64,000 nt of DNA from Nocardioides sp. T2.26MG-1. Lineage in GTDB: Bacteria; Actinomycetota; Actinomycetes; Propionibacteriales; Nocardioidaceae. Shown piece by piece: positions 59,461 through 64,000 of the stretch (position 1 is its first letter; each line of letters opens with the position of its first letter). Where the stretch lies: assembly GCF_950101795.1 (NCBI RefSeq), contig NZ_CATNLZ010000034.1, forward strand, positions 239,294-303,293. The letters run 5' to 3'. The notes under the pieces are model-generated. The model did no database searches. It was not told the DNA's origin and was given only the letters and a program-made list of their open reading frames with translations. Made by a program: the position numbers and the translations under genes.

Positions 59461-60543
59461 ATGTCTAGTCTGCCTGCCACCGTGGCTGAGACCTACCGCT
59501 ACGTCGTCGGGGTCGACACCCACGCCGCTACTCACAGCTACGCCATCGTCGAGGCCAGCGGCGCTCTGCTGGACCAGGCGACCTTCCCGACGACGCCAGC
59601 GGGGCTGCGACGCGCGCGGGACTGGATCGGTCGCCGTACCGAAGGCGACCTCGATTCGGTGTTGGTTTCTGCCGAGGGCACAGGCTCCTACGGCGCGGTC
59701 CTTAGCGACGTCCTGGCTGACGCTGGGTACCGCGTGGTCGAGGCCCCCACACCCCGCCGCGACCGTGGCCGCGGCAAGACTGACACTCTCGACGCCGCCC
59801 TCGCGGCCCGTTCCACGCTGGTGATGCCGATGGCCTCGCTGCGTGATCGCCGCGCCGGCCAGGCACATACCGCGCTGCGAGTCCTCACTGTCGCTCGCGA
59901 GCACATCAACATCGAGCGAACCCGCTGCATCAACGCGCTGACCTCGCTGCTGCGCAGCCACGACCTTGGCATCGATGCGCGCAAGTCCCTGACCTCCCAG
60001 CAGACCATCACGATCGCCGGGTGGCGGCGCCGCGAGGAGCCCTTCGGTACCGCTACCGCCCGCGCTGAAGCCGTCCGCCTGGCCAAGCGCGTGTTGGTGC
60101 TCGATGAGGAACTCGCAGAGAACCGCGAGCGGCTCACCGAGGTCGTCACCGCCCAGGCACCCGAGCTGCTCGAACTGCGCGGCGTCGGCGCGGTCACCGC
60201 AGCGATCGTGCTGACTGTCTGGTCCCACCCGGGCCGGGTCCGCAGCGAGGCAGCCTTCGCCGCGATCGCAGGGACCGCGCCGATCCCTGCCTCCTCGGGG
60301 AACACCGTCCGGCACCGCCTCAACCGCGGTGGCGACCGGCAGCTGAACCGCGCGATGAACACCATCGTCCTGACCCGCATGCGTATCGACACCGAGACCC
60401 GCACTTACATCGAGCGCCGGCTGGCCGAGGGCAAGACAACCAAGGAGATCCGCCGCTGCCTCAAGCGGTACGCCACTCGTCAGATCTTCAGAACGCTCGC
60501 CGCGGCTCACCGGCAACCCGAAGCACTCGCGCCAGCCGCTTGA
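59461..60543 (+). CDS. IS110/IS1111-family transposase
   Basis: 360 residues from ATG 59461. DEDD residues: Asp in VVGVDTHAATH, Glu in SAEGTGSYG, Asp pair in KTDTLDAALA. C-terminal transposase_20 with conserved Ser in PASSGNTVRHRLNRGGDRQL. Intact and different from the copy at 7168-8433 (low similarity outside motifs), so a separate element. Confidence 0.9.
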   Translation: MSSLPATVAETYRYVVGVDTHAATHSYAIVEASGALLDQATFPTTPAGLRRARDWIGRRTEGDLDSVLVSAEGTGSYGAVLSDVLADAGYRVVEAPTPRRDRGRGKTDTLDAALAARSTLVMPMASLRDRRAGQAHTALRVLTVAREHINIERTRCINALTSLLRSHDLGIDARKSLTSQQTITIAGWRRREEPFGTATARAEAVRLAKRVLVLDEELAENRERLTEVVTAQAPELLELRGVGAVTAAIVLTVWSHPGRVRSEAAFAAIAGTAPIPASSGNTVRHRLNRGGDRQLNRAMNTIVLTRMRIDTETRTYIERRLAEGKTTKEIRRCLKRYATRQIFRTLAAAHRQPEALAPAA

Positions 60544-60705
60544 CACGACATAGAAGCATCCCAGGTTCTCGGCCGTTCCTACACGAGTGCGGCTCTCGGT
60601 TGAGAGCACGGTAGTGGGCTTGTTCTACTCGACCAGCGGGGAGCCTGACCCGTAGCCCGGACACCTGATCTGTAGCGATGATCGCTGCAGGAAGGAGTCC
60701 ACAAG

Positions 60706-60771
60706 ATGCCCGCACCACACCCGCCCGAGTTCCGTAGCGGGGCGACCGATCTGGGGCCCGTCAGCCGGTGA
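60706..60771 (+). pseudogene. Possible remnant of an IS3-type OrfA start
   Basis: ATG 60706 after GAAGGAG reads MPAPHPPEFRSGATDLGPVS and stops where IS21 begins. MPAPHPPEFR is a common start of IS3-family OrfA proteins. Too short to be sure; IS21 may have cut it. Confidence 0.35.
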
Positions 60772-60829
60772 TGGCGCTCGCCGAATTTCCCCAGTGATGC
60801 TCATCGAAAGTCCCCACCTTGGGCGGTGG

Positions 60830-61660
60830 TCACTGTAGTGGTCGGCGGGTGCCGGTCGCGGTGGCGCGGAGGGTGTCGTTCTTGGCGTGGTGGTCGCGTA
60901 GCCGGTAGGAGTCGCCGTCGAGGTTGAGCACGACGGAGCGGTGCAGGAGCCGGTCGAGCATGGCGGCGGCGACGGTGGTGTCGCCGAGGACCTCGCCCCA
61001 GGACGCGACGCCGCGGTTGGTGGTCAAGACGATGCTGGTCTTGAGGTAGCGCTGGGAGACGACCTGGAACAGCGCGGAGGCGGCCTCGCCGGGGAGCGGG
61101 AGGTAGCCGAGCTCGTCGATGATCAGCAGGGTGGGGCCGGCGAAGAACCGCATGGTGGTGGCCCACCTGCCCTCGATGGCGGCGCGGTGGCAGCGTGCGG
61201 CGAGGTCGGCGGCGGTGGTGAAGTAGGTCCGGTAGCCGGCTTCGGCCGCGGCCCTGCCGAGTCCGACCGCGAGGTCGGTCTTCCCGACTCCAGGTGGTCC
61301 GATGAGCAGCACGTTGGTGGCGGTGTCGAGGTAGCGGCAGGTGGCGAGCTCGTCGATGAGCTTGGGGTCGACGCCGGGGGCGGCGTCGAAGTCGAAGTCG
61401 GCCAGGGTCGCCGGTGTCGGCAGGGAGGCGAACCGGAGCCGGCCGGCGAGCTTGCGGGCCTCAGTGGCCTCGACCTCGCGGGCCAGCAGGTGCTCCAGCG
61501 TGGCGGTCATCGACCACTGCTCTTGCTCGGCTTGGGCGAGCACGCTGGGCAGGTGCTCGGCTGCGGCGGTGAGCTTCAACGTGGCGAGGTGGCCGCGCAG
61601 CTGTTGGTAGATGCTGGCCTGGGAGCCGGTCATCGGCACGGTCAGGGAGTCGGCGGTCAC
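60830..61660 (-). CDS. istB: IstB-like ATPase of IS21
   Basis: 276 residues from GTG 61660, overlapping istA by 4 bp. DnaC/IstB fold: Walker A LLIGPPGVGKTDLAVGLG near residue 115, Walker B TLLIIDELGYLPLPGEAAS near 175, sensor LTTNRGVASWGEVLGD near 210. It assists IstA in target use. Complete length. Confidence 0.9.
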   Translation of the reverse strand: MTADSLTVPMTGSQASIYQQLRGHLATLKLTAAAEHLPSVLAQAEQEQWSMTATLEHLLAREVEATEARKLAGRLRFASLPTPATLADFDFDAAPGVDPKLIDELATCRYLDTATNVLLIGPPGVGKTDLAVGLGRAAAEAGYRTYFTTAADLAARCHRAAIEGRWATTMRFFAGPTLLIIDELGYLPLPGEAASALFQVVSQRYLKTSIVLTTNRGVASWGEVLGDTTVAAAMLDRLLHRSVVLNLDGDSYRLRDHHAKNDTLRATATGTRRPLQ

Positions 61661-63005
61661 GTGAGGGTGTTCCTTCCTTGTGCTGCTCGGTCGTACTTGG
61701 CGAGGTCGATCACGGCGTCGTCGTTGACGGCGTGCTCGACGGGTCGTGCTGCGTCGCGTAGCTGCTCGGCGGCGGCGCGGGCCGCTGGCCCGGGTGGGAT
61801 GCGTTCCTTGCGGCGGTGCGGCCGGGAGGTGTCGTGGCCGGTCAGGACGAGCTGCTCGAGGGCGATCACGTGGCCGTGGTCGCGGACCATCACCCCGGCA
61901 CCGTCGGGTGCGATCTCGTGGCGGGCGATCACGATCCCGCCGGGCGTGGCGATGTCGAGGTGCTGCTCGCCGAGCCGCTGCGAGACGGTGACGTGGGCGC
62001 GGGCGAGCTCGGGCGGCACGGAGTAGGAGTTCCCCCGCCACGCGACCAGCGCCTGGGCCGACACGATGCGTTCCTCGCTGATCGTCGCGGGGAACGGCAT
62101 GGTCGGTACCGGTGTGAGGGGCTCGCGTTCGGCGATGGTCAGGACGCTGGCGCGGCCATCGACGTGCGAGCGGCGCAGCCGGGCGTCCCCGCGAGTGGCG
62201 CACCACTTGTCCAGCGACGCCTGGGCCTGCTCGACGGTGACGTCGTCGGGCAGGGTGCGCCACCAGCGCTGGGCGGCGGTGTGGTTGGACTTCTCCACCA
62301 CGCCCTTGCGGTTGCCGCGCCGCGGCGGGCAGATCGCGACGTGCACGCCGTAGTGCTTGGCGACCGCAGCGAACGTCGCGGTCACCCTGCCGGACTCGGG
62401 GTGGCACACCGTGCGCATCCGGTCGAAGCGCCACGTCTTCGTCAGCCCGCCCAGCTTCCGCGTGGTCTTGTCCAGGGCAGCGATGAGCTGGGCCTGGTCC
62501 TCGGCCGGCGCGAGGGTCCCGCGCCACCTGCCCGAGTGCGCGAGGGCACCGACCAGCAGGTGGGCGTTCTTGCCCCACCCCCAGTGCTCGGGCGGATCGG
62601 GGAGCTCGACCCAGTCCCACTGGGTCTCCTCACCCGGTGGGTGCGCGATCGGGGCGTTGGCCCGGCCCTTGGTGGCCGAGCAGGGCTCGCAGTGCGGCCG
62701 CAGGTTCCTCGCCCGGAGTTGGCGGGTGAACGTCGGATACGACCGGTCGTAGCCGAGCTCGACGACCTCGTCGAACAAGGTCACCGCCCACAGGTGCGGG
62801 TCTTCGGTGAGGCGCTCGCGGACGTAGTCCACGTACGGCTGGACCGATCCTCACCCGCAGGCTTGCGCACCCCGGCGACCCGCTCGCCAGCCAGGTAGGC
62901 GCGGATGGTCTTCCTGTCCCGGCCCAAGTGCCGCGCGATCGCCGAGATGCTCATCCCCTGGCGCCGAAGCGCGTGAGCGTCGATGTCTTCCTCCCGTGTC
63001 AGCAT
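61657..63005 (-). pseudogene. istA: IstA transposase of IS21, frameshifted
   Basis: ATG 63005 opens the N-terminal HTH part (MSISAIARHLGRDRKTIRAY) up to GVRKPAGEDR; the rest (VDYVRERLTEDPHLWAVTLF and the integrase core with TQWDWVEL, KTWRFDRM and GVVEKSNHT) is in another frame. A single missing base near 62848 explains it. Without repair or frameshifting the element cannot move by itself. Confidence 0.8.
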
Positions 63006-63440
63006 GGGAAGCGAGGGGCTCCTTCGATAGACGGTGTGTGGTCAGAGACCGCCATCTTCGAAGGAGCCCCACCTGCTTCCGGTGGAGCCACAGGGTGGGG
63101 AATTTCAGTGAGCAGAACTGGGGAAGTTCAGATGAGCGCCGTCACGGCGTCGATATCGTCCCCGCACCCGGGAATGCCGTGTCTGGCGCGGTCGCGGACG
63201 CCGGGCGTCCGGACGCGTCCGGAGCATGCGACCTCCGCGTCACCAGGGCTGCTTCGCGTCCAGCTCGCCCACGGAAAGGAGCCCGCCCTTTCGTGTTGGT
63301 TCCCCGGGCGCTCCAGCCAACCCCGGGCCGGTACTCTTCGTAGTGACGGTGGAGGGTGTGCCCTCCGGCGACGTGACCGCTGCGGGCGTGGTTTCCCGCC
63401 AAAGGATCCTCGCGACGAACCGAAACGTCATGATGGACCA

Positions 63441-63813
63441 GTGACGCAGCAGAGCAGCACTTCCGGACAATGGCCGCCCGACCACTGCCTCGGCCTGCAG
63501 CAAGCGCTGGAACTCATCGGCGGCAGATGGACGGGGCAGCATCCTGCTCGCAGTGCTCTCCGGAGCCCGGCGGTTCAGCGACATCCGCGTCGCCGTGCCT
63601 GGCGTCTCGGATCGACTGCTGTGCGACCGGCTGCGCCGGCTCGAGGCCGAGGGATTCCTCGAGCGTCACGCCGCCACGGATCCGGGCCTGGTCGGGTATG
63701 CCCCGACCTAGACAGGGCCGGCGCTCGTGCCCGCGCTACGCGCGTTGTCGGAGTGGACCACCCATTGGAGAGGCGGGACCGGGCGCGAATCCGACACCGG
63801 GCCCGGCCGTTGA
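63441..63813 (+). pseudogene. HxlR-family regulator pseudogene
   Basis: From GTG 63441: CLGLQQALELIGGRWTG, then after one extra base near 63535 SILLAVLSGARRFSDIRVAV, VSDRLLCDRLRRLEAEGFLE and a TAG in GYAPT*TGPALVPALRALSE. The HxlR winged helix is clear but carries a frameshift and a stop. The gap before it, 63145-63440, has no gene. Confidence 0.75.
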
Positions 63814-63846
63814 ATCGAGCGCCGTCCTCGGCTGTTTGTTGGCTCT

Positions 63847-64000
63847 TCACAATCCAGGGTGTAGTCGAGGCCTGAACCCGCCGGACTCGAGCAAGCATCT
63901 CGCGATGTAGTTCGTGAGGTTGCGGAACCCGAGTGCGGAGCCGCGTAGGTGCTCGAGCCTGCCGTTGATGGCCTCGGTCGGACCGTTGGACGTGCCCGGC
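63847..64000 (-). CDS. ISL3-family transposase, C-terminal end (continues outside window)
   Basis: The minus frame up to the window end reads GTSNGPTEAINGRLEHLRGS, ALGFRNLTNYIARCLLESGG, and ends RLHPGL. This is the conserved ISL3 transposase C-terminus with the catalytic Glu in NGPTEAINGR. The remainder lies to the right of base 64000. Confidence 0.85.
   Translation of the reverse strand, partial: PGTSNGPTEAINGRLEHLRGSALGFRNLTNYIARCLLESGGFRPRLHPGL

Larger units (their letters stand above)
60769..63144. mobile_element. IS21-family insertion sequence
   Basis: About 2.4 kb. Both ends share a multi-part inverted repeat: left GGCGCTC, TTCCCCAGT, TGCTCA and GTCCCCACC in series (60773-60817); right the same series on the other strand (63140 back to 63093). 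istA and istB lie inside on the minus strand. Possible 3-bp duplication CGG only; ends are therefore approximate. Confidence 0.85.

Overview
High-GC actinobacterial DNA with dense ATGA gene overlaps, many GTG/TTG starts, mycobacterial-type CmtR and SCO6880-family conjugation genes. A Nocardioidaceae-like actinomycete is plausible, but no core gene fixes the genus. Almost the whole window is accessory DNA: one large integrative conjugative-type element (about 15.9-52.8 kb) flanked by older mobile debris.

Left arm (1-15.6 kb): a recombinase trio (5'-truncated tyrosine recombinase, XRE regulator, zinc-ribbon degenerate integrase), a lipoprotein, a second tyrosine recombinase, a methyltransferase, an IS110 element with a 66-bp internal duplication, a CmtR-CadD cadmium module facing a thioredoxin-like pair, an FtsX fragment, an ECF sigma factor with a META-domain membrane protein, 28-bp tandem repeats, and a retron-like reverse transcriptase beside two unexplained inverted repeats.

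Element core (15.9-52.8 kb): a leftward conjugation operon (ParA-like, small pilin-like protein, two VirB8-like proteins, TrbL/VirB6-like, SCO6880, VirB4-like); an inserted NACHT NTPase with an Mrr-like nuclease domain; a leftward 12-kb Tad-pilus operon (CpaB, TadZ, TadA, TadB, TadC, pilin, TadE, TadE, TadG, LysM-BTAD and exported proteins); a rightward block of small proteins (AAA ATPase, DnaA-domain-IV pseudogene, nuclease, coiled-coil proteins); then excisionase and integrase beside a tRNA 3'-end fragment. I see no relaxase, no VirD4-type coupling protein and no prepilin peptidase.

The most striking signal is a bipartite DNA motif, TGATCG, exactly 21 nt, then TAGGTGACC, found seven times. 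It precedes the conjugation operon, the Tad operon, four rightward gene groups and the excisionase-integrase pair. Its halves are direct repeats offset by 31 bp. It looks like one control site for a regulon joining excision, DNA transfer and pilus assembly.

Right arm (52.8-64 kb): frameshifted IS256, a gene truncated by it, a SEFIR-domain protein, a PIN toxin with its HTH antitoxin, a third tyrosine recombinase, a second IS110-type element, an IS21 element with frameshifted IstA, an HxlR pseudogene and the end of an ISL3 transposase. The tRNA fragment has no 5' half on its right, which suggests a second element stacked at the same site, or decay.
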